From positions 1-64,000 of the forward strand of contig CAMDHZ010000014.1 of assembly GCA_945898275.1 (NCBI GenBank): DNA of 64,000 nt, read 5' to 3'. Positions within the stretch are counted from its first letter, which is position 1, and each line of letters begins with the position of its first letter. The translations under genes and the position numbers were made by a program. The DNA comes from Chitinophaga pinensis. Its GTDB lineage: Bacteria; Bacteroidota; Bacteroidia; UKL13-3. The notes under the pieces are model-generated. The model searched no databases and was not told where the DNA came from. It worked only from the letters and a program-made list of their open reading frames with translations. This document shows positions 26,480 through 36,064 of the stretch, in pieces.

Positions 26480-26938
26480 ATGTATCAAAAAATTATCATT
26501 TTCTTTCTTATGCTTACAGCTCTGGGCAATGCGCTCAGTGGACAAACAAAAACCGACCCGCATGATTTGGATAGCACCAAAGTTTTTCGTTTTCAAGAGA
26601 CTATGCCAGTTTTTCCAGGAGGTGATGAGGCCATCTACAAAATCATTGAGAAAAATTTTGTTTACCCAAAAGAAGCCCTCAAAAGCAGAATCGGTGGCAA
26701 AGTAATTACCCAATTTACAGTAGACACATTTGGAAATGTAGTAAACATAAAAGTGCTCGAAGGACTCAGCCCTGATATTGATAATGAAGCCATCAGGTTG
26801 ATTGGCTTAATACCAAAGTGGAAACCAGGAACACAAAATGGCAAAAAGGTGAATGTCGTTTACAAACTTCCAATCCATTTTTTTCCAGATGAGTTATTCA
26901 GGATGCAATATAAAAATGGGCGCTACCTCAAAAACTAA
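26480..26938 (+). CDS. Small TonB C-terminal domain protein
   Basis: A 152-residue protein with a signal peptide (MYQKIIIFFLMLTALGNALSG), then a TonB C-terminal domain (about residues 50-140) with YPKEALKSRIGGKVITQFTVD and the WKPGTQNGKKVNV segment. It lacks the Pro-rich spacer of a full TonB and has only the N-terminal hydrophobic segment. It may be a secreted or membrane-tethered TonB-like domain, as is common in Bacteroidetes. No ExbB/ExbD genes are nearby. A TAATTTTG box at 26409-26416 may belong to its promoter. Confidence 0.83.
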   Translation: MYQKIIIFFLMLTALGNALSGQTKTDPHDLDSTKVFRFQETMPVFPGGDEAIYKIIEKNFVYPKEALKSRIGGKVITQFTVDTFGNVVNIKVLEGLSPDIDNEAIRLIGLIPKWKPGTQNGKKVNVVYKLPIHFFPDELFRMQYKNGRYLKN

Positions 26939-26992
26939 GTTCAGAACAGAAGCAAAAAAGTAAAATCACTTTCCTCCCCCTCACTTCAACCC

Positions 26993-27787
26993 TTACCCCT
27001 TTTTTAACACATAATAACACGTGGTGGTAAAGAAATCTCTAAACCAAGGGATGGCAGAAATTAAGGCAAATTGCACTCTTGGCTTTGCGCCAAACTTGTA
27101 TTTATAACTTGGATTAATTAAATAAAACTCACGCTTTGCAATCTTAAAACCTGCCTTCTTGGTAATGCGCTCAAACCTGTTAATGCTAATTTGGGTTTCC
27201 TTTACTTCTAATACATCTACTATCCTTCCCTCTATTTCGCCAAACAACTTCATGATGCCGTGGTACATAAAGGTAGGAAGTATATGAAAATATGGTAGCT
27301 TGTCTAAAAACTTGCTATCCAAGCTCTGCTGATGTCCGCCATAAGGCATAAACCAAGGTGGAAACGCGAAGAATATAACGCCATCTGGTTTCAAGAAATG
27401 AATGATATGTGCCACAAATTTCTCTTGGTTATGAATATGCTCTATGGTGTCTTTTAATAAAATCACATCATACTTTTCTACCAAATCCTTATCCGGATTG
27501 ATGTCATATACATTGCTATTCAAAATGCTTACCTGCCCATTGGCTATCTCTTCCTTTAAAAAGTCTTTGGCAATTGCACTGGCAGATTCCAACAGTTCAA
27601 TGCCTGTTACCCTGCACCTTTTCTCAGAAAATGCCTTACAAATACCACCATAGCCACTGCCCACCTCTAAAAAGTTGATGCGCGCCCCAAGGGGTTTTAC
27701 TTCCTCAATAAATGGAATGATAAATTCATGGGTGGTATCATACTGTTGCTGGTAATACCGATTTACATTGCCTTGTAATTCTATCAT
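26993..27787 (-). CDS. Class I SAM-dependent methyltransferase
   Basis: A 264-residue protein with a SAM-binding glycine motif LEVGSGYGG (about residues 40-48) and a DVILLKDTIEHIH segment typical of Methyltransf_11/23-type folds. The C-terminal ~110 residues are less conserved. It has a basic tail and a hydrophobic patch (FAFPPWFMPYGG). The substrate is unknown. Small-molecule or glycan methylation is plausible for this subfamily. It lies downstream of the porin gene on the same strand with a 31-bp gap. Confidence 0.82.
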   Translation of the reverse strand: MIELQGNVNRYYQQQYDTTHEFIIPFIEEVKPLGARINFLEVGSGYGGICKAFSEKRCRVTGIELLESASAIAKDFLKEEIANGQVSILNSNVYDINPDKDLVEKYDVILLKDTIEHIHNQEKFVAHIIHFLKPDGVIFFAFPPWFMPYGGHQQSLDSKFLDKLPYFHILPTFMYHGIMKLFGEIEGRIVDVLEVKETQISINRFERITKKAGFKIAKREFYLINPSYKYKFGAKPRVQFALISAIPWFRDFFTTTCYYVLKKG

Positions 27788-27818
27788 GGGTTAACTCGTA
27801 TGGGACGAAAATAAGCTT

Positions 27819-28937
27819 TTAAAACCAAACACAAAGACTACTCATCAATAGAAATCCATTCTTGCTATTCTTATCCTCTTGGTTCAAATAAACCTCCTTT
27901 GAAGAAAAAAAATGGCGACCTTCTATTCTAAAAATGGCATGATTGCCAATAAATCTGTCTATACCCAAGGATTCACTGAAAGTGCTAAAGCCTTTGGTGT
28001 TGGTGATGGGGATGACCACAATAGCGTTTGGGTCATCATAGTACTCAAACCTATAAGAAAAACTCAGTTTTGGGTTCGGTTTGATCCTAGCGCAAACATT
28101 AAATTGCCACCAAGCAAAATTATCACGCTTGCCAGTAATTGTATCAAGCTTATTTTGTAAACCACCGTAAACATCTGCGGTTGCCGAAAACCATTTTACA
28201 GGTTGATAGATAAAGTAAAGATCTGTGAAAAAGCGGTTACCAAACAAAGGATTCTGCTTAGATTCTTCAGAGCCAATGTAATTGTTCCAATTAATTAGTA
28301 ATTTATCGGTAGGCTTATATTCAAGTTGCAGGGCTCCAGACAAGGGATTGTTTACATCTGTAATAATTTGCCAACCATTTAAAACATAGCCATAAGCAGT
28401 TAGCTTTTTATTTATAGGTAGGGTTAATCTTGCGCCTGTAACATAGTAAGGTGCATTTTCAGCCGCAAAACTTCTGGTATACAATAAATGATCTTTAGAA
28501 ATAGCAGTTTCATTGGTAAAGGGAGAACCTAAAACCCCTGCATCTATCCAAATACCTTTTTTCTCAGATAGCCTAACCCCCACATTCGCTTCAACAATAT
28601 TTTTAAGTGTTCCTGCTTCTGTAGCATAATTAGAATTAATATAAGTGCCAACACCAGGCACAAAACGGGCTCTTACCATTTCCTCTTGGTATCGAATATC
28701 AATATAGGCCAAATTAATATTTATCTCATTGTGTCTTGGAGAAGAAACCGCATAAGCGCGCCACGAATCTTTAGGTTGGTTCAAATCAAAACCATAGTAA
28801 GTATCTACGTAGCCGTTTATTTGAACCTTGCCTTCCACCACACTATCTTGTCTATCTGTCATGCCATAGTTTTGAACTTGGGCAATTACCCAACAAGGAA
28901 GTAAGGCTACAAACAAGAATAGTACCCTGCTAAGCAT
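27819..28937 (-). CDS. Outer-membrane beta-barrel porin (BBP2-like)
   Basis: A 372-residue protein with a signal peptide (to about residue 19) and alternating beta-strand pattern throughout, ending in LCVWF with a terminal Phe. The YVDTYYGFDLNQPKDS and SPRHNEININLAYIDI segments match the putative beta-barrel porin-2 family of Bacteroidetes. It is likely a passive outer-membrane channel of unknown substrate. The gene follows guaB with only 2 bp between, so the two are cotranscribed despite unrelated functions. Confidence 0.8.
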   Translation of the reverse strand: MLSRVLFLFVALLPCWVIAQVQNYGMTDRQDSVVEGKVQINGYVDTYYGFDLNQPKDSWRAYAVSSPRHNEININLAYIDIRYQEEMVRARFVPGVGTYINSNYATEAGTLKNIVEANVGVRLSEKKGIWIDAGVLGSPFTNETAISKDHLLYTRSFAAENAPYYVTGARLTLPINKKLTAYGYVLNGWQIITDVNNPLSGALQLEYKPTDKLLINWNNYIGSEESKQNPLFGNRFFTDLYFIYQPVKWFSATADVYGGLQNKLDTITGKRDNFAWWQFNVCARIKPNPKLSFSYRFEYYDDPNAIVVIPITNTKGFSTFSESLGIDRFIGNHAIFRIEGRHFFSSKEVYLNQEDKNSKNGFLLMSSLCVWF

Positions 28938-28939
28938 CT

Positions 28940-30415
28940 CTAATTTCTACTATAATTTGGAGCTTCTTTGGTTATTTTTATATCGTGTGCATGACTTTCT
29001 TTTGCACCTGCAGCAGTAATCTTGATAAACTTACCATTTTCCTGCAATTCTTCAACGGTTTTAGCCCCGCAATAGCCCATTCCGGCTCTTAATCCACCCA
29101 CAAACTGATATACAACTTCTTTTAACAAGCCTTTAAAAGGTACTATACCCACAATGCCTTCCGGTACCAATTTAGCAATTTCATCTTCTGCATCTTGGAA
29201 ATATCTGTCTTTGCTACCTTCTTTCATGGCTTCTATTGAACCCATGCCGCGGTAACTTTTAAACTTACGGCCTTCATATATCACGGTTTCACCCGGACTT
29301 TCCTCTACGCCAGCAAAGATAGAACCGCTCATTACTGTGCTTGCTCCCGCAGCTAAGGCTTTTACCAAATCGCCACTGTATCTAATTCCACCATCTGCAA
29401 TTACAGGAACGCCAGAGCCTTTAATGGCTTTTGCACTTTCATATACTGCGGTTAATTGCGGTACACCAATACCTGCAATAATACGCGTGGTGCATATAGA
29501 ACCTGGTCCAACACCCACTTTTACCGCATCTACACCTGCATTCACCAATGCTATTGCTGCATCGCCAGTGGCAATGTTGCCAGCAATAATATCAATATTG
29601 GTAAAGGCTTTTCTTAAACGGCTTACCTCTCTTATAACTCCCGCAGAATGGCCATGCGCAGTGTCAATGATAACCACATCCACACCCGCTTTCACCAAAG
29701 CTGAAATTCTGTCTTCGGTTTCTGGGGTAACACCTACTGCGGCGCCAACAATTAATCTACCATGCTTGTCTTTACAAGCCATAGGATGGTCTTTTACCTT
29801 TAAAATATCTTTATAGGTAATTAAGCCCATTAACTTTCCGTCTTTGTTGATTACAGGTAGCTTTTCAATTTTATATTCTTGTAAAATACTTTCTGCTTGT
29901 GTTAGGTCTGTGCCTTCTGGGGCAGTAATCAGGTTTTCTTTTGTCATTACATCAATGACAGACTTAGACATTTCCTTTTCAAACCGCAGGTCTCTATTGG
30001 TTAAAATTCCAACCAGTTTGCCATTGTCATTCACAATGGGGATGCCACCAATTTTATTTTCTGTCATCATTTTATGGGCATCCTTTAATGTGGCAGTATC
30101 ATTCAATGTGAGCGGGTCTATGATCATTCCGCTTTCACTTCTTTTTACCTTGCGCACTTCTTCGGATTGGCGCTCGATGCTCATGTTTTTATGCAAAATA
30201 CCCACGCCTCCTTGTTGTGCTAAGGCAATGGCAAGTTTGTATTCTGTAACGGTATCCATAGCTGCAGAAAGCATAGGGATATTGATACGAATATTTCTAG
30301 AAAGTTGTGTGGCGGTTATTACTTCGCGTGGAAGTACTTCTGAGTAGGCAGGCAATAAAAGCACATCATCATAGGTGAGGCCTTCTCCGAAGAATTTTTG
30401 ACTATCATTGAACAT
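28940..30415 (-). CDS. guaB: Inosine-5'-monophosphate dehydrogenase
   Basis: A 491-residue IMP dehydrogenase. The TIM barrel holds the catalytic Cys in GPGSICTTR and the flap RGMGS. Two CBS domains lie between about residues 95 and 210. It oxidises IMP to XMP with NAD, the first step towards GMP. A promoter-like pair lies upstream on the minus strand (30473-30443), which suggests transcription separate from the methyltransferase gene before it. Confidence 0.96.
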   Translation of the reverse strand: MFNDSQKFFGEGLTYDDVLLLPAYSEVLPREVITATQLSRNIRINIPMLSAAMDTVTEYKLAIALAQQGGVGILHKNMSIERQSEEVRKVKRSESGMIIDPLTLNDTATLKDAHKMMTENKIGGIPIVNDNGKLVGILTNRDLRFEKEMSKSVIDVMTKENLITAPEGTDLTQAESILQEYKIEKLPVINKDGKLMGLITYKDILKVKDHPMACKDKHGRLIVGAAVGVTPETEDRISALVKAGVDVVIIDTAHGHSAGVIREVSRLRKAFTNIDIIAGNIATGDAAIALVNAGVDAVKVGVGPGSICTTRIIAGIGVPQLTAVYESAKAIKGSGVPVIADGGIRYSGDLVKALAAGASTVMSGSIFAGVEESPGETVIYEGRKFKSYRGMGSIEAMKEGSKDRYFQDAEDEIAKLVPEGIVGIVPFKGLLKEVVYQFVGGLRAGMGYCGAKTVEELQENGKFIKITAAGAKESHAHDIKITKEAPNYSRN

Positions 30416-30442
30416 GGCAAAAACGTATAGTTATTTGCGTGC

Positions 30443-30473
30443 CAAAAATAGGGTTATAAAACCATATTGCCAA
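30443..30473 (-). promoter_or_regulatory. Bacteroidetes-type promoter for guaB
   Basis: On the minus strand TTG (30473-30471) is followed after 20 bp by TATTTTTG (30450-30443), an exact TAnnTTTG -7 box, 27 bp before the guaB ATG. The spacer is slightly longer than in the kup and tRNA promoters. Confidence 0.45.
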
Positions 30474-30478
30474 ATAGA

Positions 30479-31123
30479 TTACTTTTCCTTAACGGCAAAA
30501 ACGTATTCTGCAAAGCCAGCTAAGTCCCAAAAAACGCCTCCTGGTACAAACCCATATTTAAGGGTTTCAGTAACCAAGGTAAGCGGTAGTAGCAGAATAT
30601 AGGGCCAATATCTTCTTGTTTTTCCGCGTAGTACTTTACAATTATTTTTTTCTAAAACCCCAGTAATTTCTGGAACCGAATAAATTCTTACATGGGTTGG
30701 GTCATCATAAAAATTTAAGGTGCGCTTCATACTTGGCAATTTGGTGCTGCCTTGCCCAGGGTACTCTATGTATATGTTTCCGCCTACTTTTAGCTTTTTC
30801 AGTAAGCCTTCAATTACTTTATCGCCATTATGCAAATGTTCTATGATATGGCTCATGATGATGACATCAAAATAATTATCTGGAATGCTGCTAAAATCTA
30901 GTGCGGTTAAGTCCATTTCATAAAAACCACTCATGGCTTTAAAATCCGCCTCATCATTTTCGTAGTTTTTTGATATATCAATGCCATGGTATTCACACAA
31001 AGGGTAAACCGCCTTAGTTTTGGTGGCACTGTGGCTACCTGCACCAACATCTAGCAAGGCAAATTGCTGTGATTTTAATTTACTAGATAAGAACCTAAAT
31101 TTATGAGGAATGATTAATGCCAT
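30479..31123 (-). CDS. Class I SAM-dependent methyltransferase
   Basis: A 214-residue protein with the SAM-binding motif LLDVGAGSHSATK near residue 25 and the DVIIMSHIIEHLHNGD segment after it. These are signs of a Methyltransf_11/23-type enzyme. A hydrophobic C-terminal part (about residues 165-205) may associate with membrane. The acceptor is unknown. It lies 35 bp downstream of the lytic transglycosylase gene on the same strand, so it probably ends the leftward run of cell-envelope genes. Confidence 0.82.
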   Translation of the reverse strand: MALIIPHKFRFLSSKLKSQQFALLDVGAGSHSATKTKAVYPLCEYHGIDISKNYENDEADFKAMSGFYEMDLTALDFSSIPDNYFDVIIMSHIIEHLHNGDKVIEGLLKKLKVGGNIYIEYPGQGSTKLPSMKRTLNFYDDPTHVRIYSVPEITGVLEKNNCKVLRGKTRRYWPYILLLPLTLVTETLKYGFVPGGVFWDLAGFAEYVFAVKEK

Positions 31124-31158
31124 GTTACGAAGGTAAGTATTGCCATAAGTTTTAAAAA

Positions 31159-32178
31159 TTATTGCTCTATATCGTTGCTCGGCTTTGGGTCTAATCTTTC
31201 AGGTAGGTTGGTTTGAACCAAAAGTAGCGTATCAGCAACCACAGATTTCCCAAGTGGTGATTGCATAATTCTATCTTTAGGCAAATCAATATAATAAACT
31301 TTTCCAGGAGCCACATTTAGCGCAGGTTTTCTAAGCCATGGGTTCAACAATTTTAATAGCTTATAATTTACATAATTGCTTTTGGCCCAAAGCGCCAAGT
31401 TATTAATACCCAAATCTGCCTTCACTTTTACCGTTTGTAGTGGTGCATATTTATCTTCCTGAAGCAAGTAAAACCCATATTTATCTGGCTTTTCACAGAT
31501 TTCTTTGATGGCCATAATTCTAAAAAGATACCTAGCAGTTTCGGTATTTAAGTAGAGTTCATAATAACTTTTCATGCCTTGGTTTAGCAATTGTCTTTTT
31601 ACCCCGTCAATTCCCATGTTGTAACTGGCAGCAACCAAGCTCCAATCACCTAATTGGTTGTAGGCGTCTTTAAAGTATAAGCAGGCTGCAACAGTAGCTT
31701 TTTCAATATGATAGCGTTCGTCAATTTCTTCATTTACTTCAAGACCATATCGTCTGCCGGTTTTATCTAAGAACTGCCAGAAACCAGCCGCACCAGCCGG
31801 ACTCACCACATGTTGCAAGCCACTTTCTGCTAAAGCAATATATTTAAAGTCATTTGGAATGCCATTGGCTTTTAAGATAGGCTCAATTACTGGAAAGTAT
31901 CTATTGGCGCGCTTCAGCATTAATAAGGTTTGAGATTGCCAATACACATTCGTTAGTATTTCACGGTCGTAGCGCTCAATTACATCATAATCTGTTAAAG
32001 GAACTTTCTGACCTGCAAAACTTAAGGCTTTTGGCATGCTCAAGGCATAGATTCTATAATATTGTTTAAATTCGTCATTTGCTTTTATTTGGGCAGTATC
32101 ACCACTACTCATTAATAAACTAATGGCAAGTGCAAATATTGAAATGCTAAGAACGTATAATGCTGAGTTGTTTTTCAT
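31159..32178 (-). CDS. Lytic murein transglycosylase (SLT domain)
   Basis: A 339-residue protein with an N-terminal membrane or signal segment, then an SLT domain. Catalytic Glu118 is in ALAESGLQHVVSPAGAAGFWQF-type context, with the downstream AASYNMG motif. A C-terminal stretch resembling a single LysM-like fold may bind peptidoglycan (about residues 250-320). It cleaves glycan strands to anhydromuropeptides in the periplasm. Its start codon lies 4 bp after the GH3 stop, and the palindrome at 32180 fills that junction. Confidence 0.88.
   Translation of the reverse strand: MKNNSALYVLSISIFALAISLLMSSGDTAQIKANDEFKQYYRIYALSMPKALSFAGQKVPLTDYDVIERYDREILTNVYWQSQTLLMLKRANRYFPVIEPILKANGIPNDFKYIALAESGLQHVVSPAGAAGFWQFLDKTGRRYGLEVNEEIDERYHIEKATVAACLYFKDAYNQLGDWSLVAASYNMGIDGVKRQLLNQGMKSYYELYLNTETARYLFRIMAIKEICEKPDKYGFYLLQEDKYAPLQTVKVKADLGINNLALWAKSNYVNYKLLKLLNPWLRKPALNVAPGKVYYIDLPKDRIMQSPLGKSVVADTLLLVQTNLPERLDPKPSNDIEQ
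31210..31219. repeat. Iterated palindrome GGTTYRAACC, copy 8
   Basis: GGTTTGAACC flanked by TT and AA, in the lytic transglycosylase gene, read as Val-Gln-Thr on the coding strand. Confidence 0.8.
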
Positions 32179-32179
32179 T

Positions 32180-32189
32180 GGTTCAAACC
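32180..32189. repeat. Iterated palindrome GGTTYRAACC, copy 9
   Basis: GGTTCAAACC flanked by TT and AA. On the coding (minus) strand it holds the TGA stop of the GH3 gene and ends one base before the ATG of the lytic transglycosylase, so it fills the gene junction. Confidence 0.85.
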
Positions 32190-33715
32190 AAACTATTTTG
32201 TGAAGCAGATTGCGAATTTAATATCTCTTCTACATAATCCCTATGATTACTTAATCTTGGCACCTTATGCTGCCCACCTAATTTGCCGCGTACTTTAAGC
32301 CATGCATGAAAGGTTCCTTTTGGCAATACCTTAATTTTTGGTGCTAACATGGCCATGTCTTTGAATCTTTTGGCTTCATAATCAGAATTGCATTTTTTTA
32401 AGGTTTGATCCAAAACCGATGCAAAAAGATTAAAGTCATTTGGAGCTTGTTCAAATTCTATTAACCATTCGTGGCCACCTTTGGTATCCTCCGAAAAATA
32501 AATGGGAGCAGCGGTGTAATCTGCAATAAGGGCTTGGGTTTGGTGGCAGGCCTCCTTTATGGCTAGGTCTGCATTTTCTATCATCAATTCCTCTCCAAAG
32601 GCATTGATAAAATGTTTGGTTCGACCCGTAATTTTAAACCTAAAAGGAGAAATTGAGGTGAACTTTATGGTATCCCCAATGATGTATCGCCATAAGCCTG
32701 CATTGGTGCTAATTACCAATGCATAATTTTCATTTAAATTCACTTCGCCTAATGAGTAGGTTTTGGGGAAATCCTTTCCATACTCGCTCATGGGCATAAA
32801 CTCATAATACACACCGTAGTCTAACATGAGCAATAAATCATCTGAATCTTTTTGGTCTTGAAAACCTAAAAAGCCCTCGCTGGCATTGTATATTTCTAGG
32901 TAATTTATCTTGCTTCCTTTAATAAGTTTTTTGAACCTTTCTTTGTATGGCGTAAAGCTTACACCGCCATGCATGTAAAGTTCTAAGTTTGGCCAAATGT
33001 CTGATAAATCGTTTTTGCCAGTTAATTCAAATAGTCTTTCAATAAGCACAATGGTCCATGTGGGTACGCCAGAAATATTGCTCACATTTTCATGAAGCGT
33101 TGCCTGTGCCATGCGTTCAATCTTCTCGTCCCAATTGTCCATGGTGGCAATGCTAAGTTCTGGTGTTCTTAGGTACTGCGCCCAAAAGGGCATGTTTTGC
33201 ATCATTACTGCACTCACATCGCCATAGAAGCTGTCATTGTAATTCTGATTTGCTTGGTAACTTCCACCCATCACCAAACCCTTGCCACTAAAAATATCTG
33301 TTTCTGGGTGCTGCATCATATAAGTTAAAAGGACATCTTTACCACCTTGGATATGACATTCTTCTAAGCTTTCATAGGTTACAGGAATAAATTTGCTTCT
33401 TGCACTTGTGGTTCCAGACGATTTAGCAAACCAATTCACCTCACTTGGCCAAAGTATATTTTGTTCGCCAAGCATCATGCGGTCTATATAATGTTTAAAG
33501 TCGTCGTAATTAGTAACCGGCACACGTTCTTTAAAAATTTTGGTATTATGAATGCTTTTAAATTCATACTTCCTGCCAAACTCAGTAATTTGCGCTGTTC
33601 TAATTAGCTTAAAAAACTGTTCCTGTTGAATATCCAAAGGATGATTCATCATTTGCTCAATTGCAGGAATTCTGCGTTTGAGGTACCAGTTCATGAGGGA
33701 GTTTACGATGGGCAT
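32183..33715 (-). CDS. GH3-family acyl-acid amido synthetase homologue
   Basis: A 510-residue protein with the three ATP/AMP signatures of the GH3 group in the ANL superfamily: SSGTTSARSKFIPVT, the YNASEGFLGFQ segment, and NAGLWRYIIGDTI. Plant members join amino acids to auxin or jasmonate. The bacterial members are common in Bacteroidetes and their substrates are not known. Cytoplasmic. It lies inside a cotranscribed run with the M28 peptidase upstream and a lytic transglycosylase downstream. Confidence 0.88.
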   Translation of the reverse strand: MPIVNSLMNWYLKRRIPAIEQMMNHPLDIQQEQFFKLIRTAQITEFGRKYEFKSIHNTKIFKERVPVTNYDDFKHYIDRMMLGEQNILWPSEVNWFAKSSGTTSARSKFIPVTYESLEECHIQGGKDVLLTYMMQHPETDIFSGKGLVMGGSYQANQNYNDSFYGDVSAVMMQNMPFWAQYLRTPELSIATMDNWDEKIERMAQATLHENVSNISGVPTWTIVLIERLFELTGKNDLSDIWPNLELYMHGGVSFTPYKERFKKLIKGSKINYLEIYNASEGFLGFQDQKDSDDLLLMLDYGVYYEFMPMSEYGKDFPKTYSLGEVNLNENYALVISTNAGLWRYIIGDTIKFTSISPFRFKITGRTKHFINAFGEELMIENADLAIKEACHQTQALIADYTAAPIYFSEDTKGGHEWLIEFEQAPNDFNLFASVLDQTLKKCNSDYEAKRFKDMAMLAPKIKVLPKGTFHAWLKVRGKLGGQHKVPRLSNHRDYVEEILNSQSASQNSLV

Positions 33716-33741
33716 TGCCCTGCTAATATTAGAAAAAATAC

Positions 33742-35016
33742 TTAATTATACAATTTCATCCTTGCATTAACAAAATCTCGGATCAAGCCAAACGCCTCAT
33801 TGTACTTGCTTAAGGTAATGGCTTTATGCGTATCGCCAACATCATGGTATTGGTGATATTCGCCTCTCAGGTAAAAGAATAGGGCAGGAATACCTTTCTC
33901 CGAAAAATGGTAATGATCGCTATTCATGGCTTTGCCTCTAGCAGAAACTTCTGGCAAATAATTACCAATGGCATTGCAATTTTGTAGCAAGTTAAACAGT
34001 TCTGGGTACACGGTTCCATTCACGGCGGTGAGGCCTTTATCACCAGTTGCCATTAAATCTAAGTTAACTACTAAGCTAATTTTCTTGAGAGGAATGAGCG
34101 GGTTTTCTGTAAAAAACAAAGAGCCAATTAAGCCAACTTCTTCCGCAGCAAAGCCAATAAAAACTACAGACATAAGTGGTGGATTTTCTTTGTAATGTTT
34201 AGCCAAATCCAACATCATGGCAATGCCACTTGCATTGTCATTTGCACCTGGAAAAATGGTCTCCAAGCCCATCATACCTAAGTGGTCGTAATGTGCGCTA
34301 ACAACTATAAAAGAGTCGGGTTGAACACTACCTTTGATAAAGCCTAAAACATTCTGGGTACCATGCACCGTTCTTGTAGCATCAATGTTAAGTTTAACTT
34401 TAAGGATTAATCTGCCAAGTAATTCCTTTTTTACATAAATGATGGGGAAGGGTTCAAAATCCATGGCCACGCTCCAGACCAGTCTTTCTTGATTGTCAAA
34501 AATTAGGCCTTTGGCGTTAACTTGATTTTTTAAGATGGCGTCGGCTCGTTCTTGGTTTACAAACTTTTTTCCTTTGAGTGCATCCACAATTAAGAAATAG
34601 CTTTTTAAGTTTTTCTTGAACCATTTATTATACTCATTGTTGTTGTCAACCATTGCAGAGTCTAACCTTATCACCTTAAAAGTTCCTGAAACTGTTGGGC
34701 AACCCGGGTTAATAATGAAGTCTTCACCTGGAATTAAGTCATTACCATCTGCATTAAAAAAAACACGTTGCGGATAACTTACTACTGGAAACCCAAAATA
34801 TTGAAAATAGCGCTCGCCTAAGGGTGCAAGTTTAAGTTGGGTAAACTCTTCTCGTATGAAATTTGCAGCTTTTTTATCACCCTCGTTCACGTAGCCGCGC
34901 CCAGCAAAGTCTTGGCTGCAAAGTTTAGCAATAACTTGTTTTGCGTAGCTTATGTTTTGTGCTTGCGCTACAAACATTCCAAAACCTAGAAGGATACTGA
35001 CAATAGAGGCCTTCAT
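33742..35016 (-). CDS. Secreted M28-family zinc peptidase
   Basis: I start at the ATG at 35016 (MKASIVSIL), which begins a signal peptide ending near FVAQAQ. A reading frame continues 78 bp further but without a signal. The 424-residue protein has zinc-ligand motifs SAHYDHLG, GANDNASG, AAEEVG and a late SDHYHF. Aminopeptidase activity on exported peptides is likely, in the periplasm or outside the cell. A PA-like insert may lie at about residues 100-210. It sits 14 bp after purS. Confidence 0.9.
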   Translation of the reverse strand: MKASIVSILLGFGMFVAQAQNISYAKQVIAKLCSQDFAGRGYVNEGDKKAANFIREEFTQLKLAPLGERYFQYFGFPVVSYPQRVFFNADGNDLIPGEDFIINPGCPTVSGTFKVIRLDSAMVDNNNEYNKWFKKNLKSYFLIVDALKGKKFVNQERADAILKNQVNAKGLIFDNQERLVWSVAMDFEPFPIIYVKKELLGRLILKVKLNIDATRTVHGTQNVLGFIKGSVQPDSFIVVSAHYDHLGMMGLETIFPGANDNASGIAMMLDLAKHYKENPPLMSVVFIGFAAEEVGLIGSLFFTENPLIPLKKISLVVNLDLMATGDKGLTAVNGTVYPELFNLLQNCNAIGNYLPEVSARGKAMNSDHYHFSEKGIPALFFYLRGEYHQYHDVGDTHKAITLSKYNEAFGLIRDFVNARMKLYN

Positions 35017-35030
35017 GAATTGAGGTAAAA

Positions 35031-35282
35031 TTAGATTGCTTTTACCGTAAAGGTGAAGCTTTCCATAATAAGGTTGGCTAGCAATTTTTTGCAAGCGGTT
35101 TCTACCATTTCGTGAGCGGAAGCTTCGTTATCTGCTTCAAGTTCCATGCTAATGTGCTTGCCAATGCGCACATCATGAATGGTAGGCAGGCCAATATTTG
35201 GCATAGAATTACTAACGGCTTTCCCTTGTGGGTCTAGCAGTGCGGCGTGAGGCATCACATCAATTTCAGCTTTAAATTTCAT
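35031..35282 (-). CDS. purS: Phosphoribosylformylglycinamidine synthase, PurS subunit
   Basis: An 83-residue protein matching PurS, with VMPHAALLDPQGKAV, IHDVRIGKHI and the ACKKLLANLIMESF segment. PurS dimers bridge the PurL and PurQ subunits that make FGAM in purine synthesis. Neither purL nor purQ is in the window. The gene overlaps pssA by 4 bp (ATGA), so it is translated together with a lipid-synthesis gene. Confidence 0.92.
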   Translation of the reverse strand: MKFKAEIDVMPHAALLDPQGKAVSNSMPNIGLPTIHDVRIGKHISMELEADNEASAHEMVETACKKLLANLIMESFTFTVKAI

Positions 35283-36022
35283 AATTTTATGAGTTTCAAA
35301 TGTACAAGAAGCGACAAAAGTACGTAAAGCACTATGCTTAGTCCAAGTCCAAAGTATTGAAAAAATACAATTAACAATAATGCAGCCATCAAAAACAAGT
35401 ACCTCAGCTTATTAGGTTCAAAACTAAAAGTCTTAAATTTTAAGGCAAACAAAGGAAGTTCTGCAACCAAAAGGTAAGCACTAATAAATGGAAACAGCAA
35501 TAAGAAATAAGAAGAAGAAAACAAAGTTGTGGCGAAATCTGGTCCTGTTTCTAGTACAAAAGGAATGGCGCAAATGAACAAAGCATTGGCTGGCGTAGGC
35601 ACACCAATAAATGAATCGGATTGGCGGGTGTCTATATTGAACTTAGCCAAACGAATGGCTGAGAAAATTGGAATGAGGAAAGGCGTATAAGAAAGCAGCA
35701 CAACCAAGGGAACAAACTGAGGAAAATGAGCACCGAAGGCGAGGTAATCTTGGCAAATGCTGTAAAATATCATACCTGGTGCCACGCCAAAACTTACTAC
35801 ATCTGCTAAGGAATCGAGTTGTTTGCCAATTTCGCTGTAGGCATTGAGCAGTCTTGCCACAAAGCCGTCAAAAAAATCGAGCACAGCAGCTGTTGCAATA
35901 AACCAAGCTGCTTGTTTTAAGTCGCCCTCTAGGCTGCTCATGATTGCCAAACAGCCAAAAAACAAATTTAAAGAAGTAAGCGCGTTAGGAATGTGTTTTT
36001 TCACCTTGTTAGTTTTGCGCAA
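35279..36022 (-). CDS. pssA: CDP-diacylglycerol-serine O-phosphatidyltransferase
   Basis: A 247-residue integral membrane protein with the CDP-alcohol phosphotransferase signature DGFVARLLNAYSEIGKQLD, that is DG..AR........G...D with the last Asp in DSLAD. The LTSLNLFFG start and membrane-helix pattern fit PssA type II. It makes phosphatidylserine, precursor of phosphatidylethanolamine. It heads the run pssA-purS-M28-GH3-transglycosylase-methyltransferase on the minus strand. Confidence 0.92.
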   Translation of the reverse strand: MRKTNKVKKHIPNALTSLNLFFGCLAIMSSLEGDLKQAAWFIATAAVLDFFDGFVARLLNAYSEIGKQLDSLADVVSFGVAPGMIFYSICQDYLAFGAHFPQFVPLVVLLSYTPFLIPIFSAIRLAKFNIDTRQSDSFIGVPTPANALFICAIPFVLETGPDFATTLFSSSYFLLLFPFISAYLLVAELPLFALKFKTFSFEPNKLRYLFLMAALLLIVFFQYFGLGLSIVLYVLLSLLVHLKLIKL

Positions 36023-36064
36023 AATAGGAGAAAAAAGAGATTGTTAAAGACACTAACTTTTAAA

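Noticed and set aside
29337-29816. 159-residue open frame antisense to guaB
   Set aside because: It mirrors the well-conserved guaB coding sequence. Its composition is that of a shadow frame.
34701-34710. Palindrome AACCCGGGTT in the M28 peptidase gene
   Set aside because: Single copy; the reversed arrangement of the iterated word's half-sites, not enriched.
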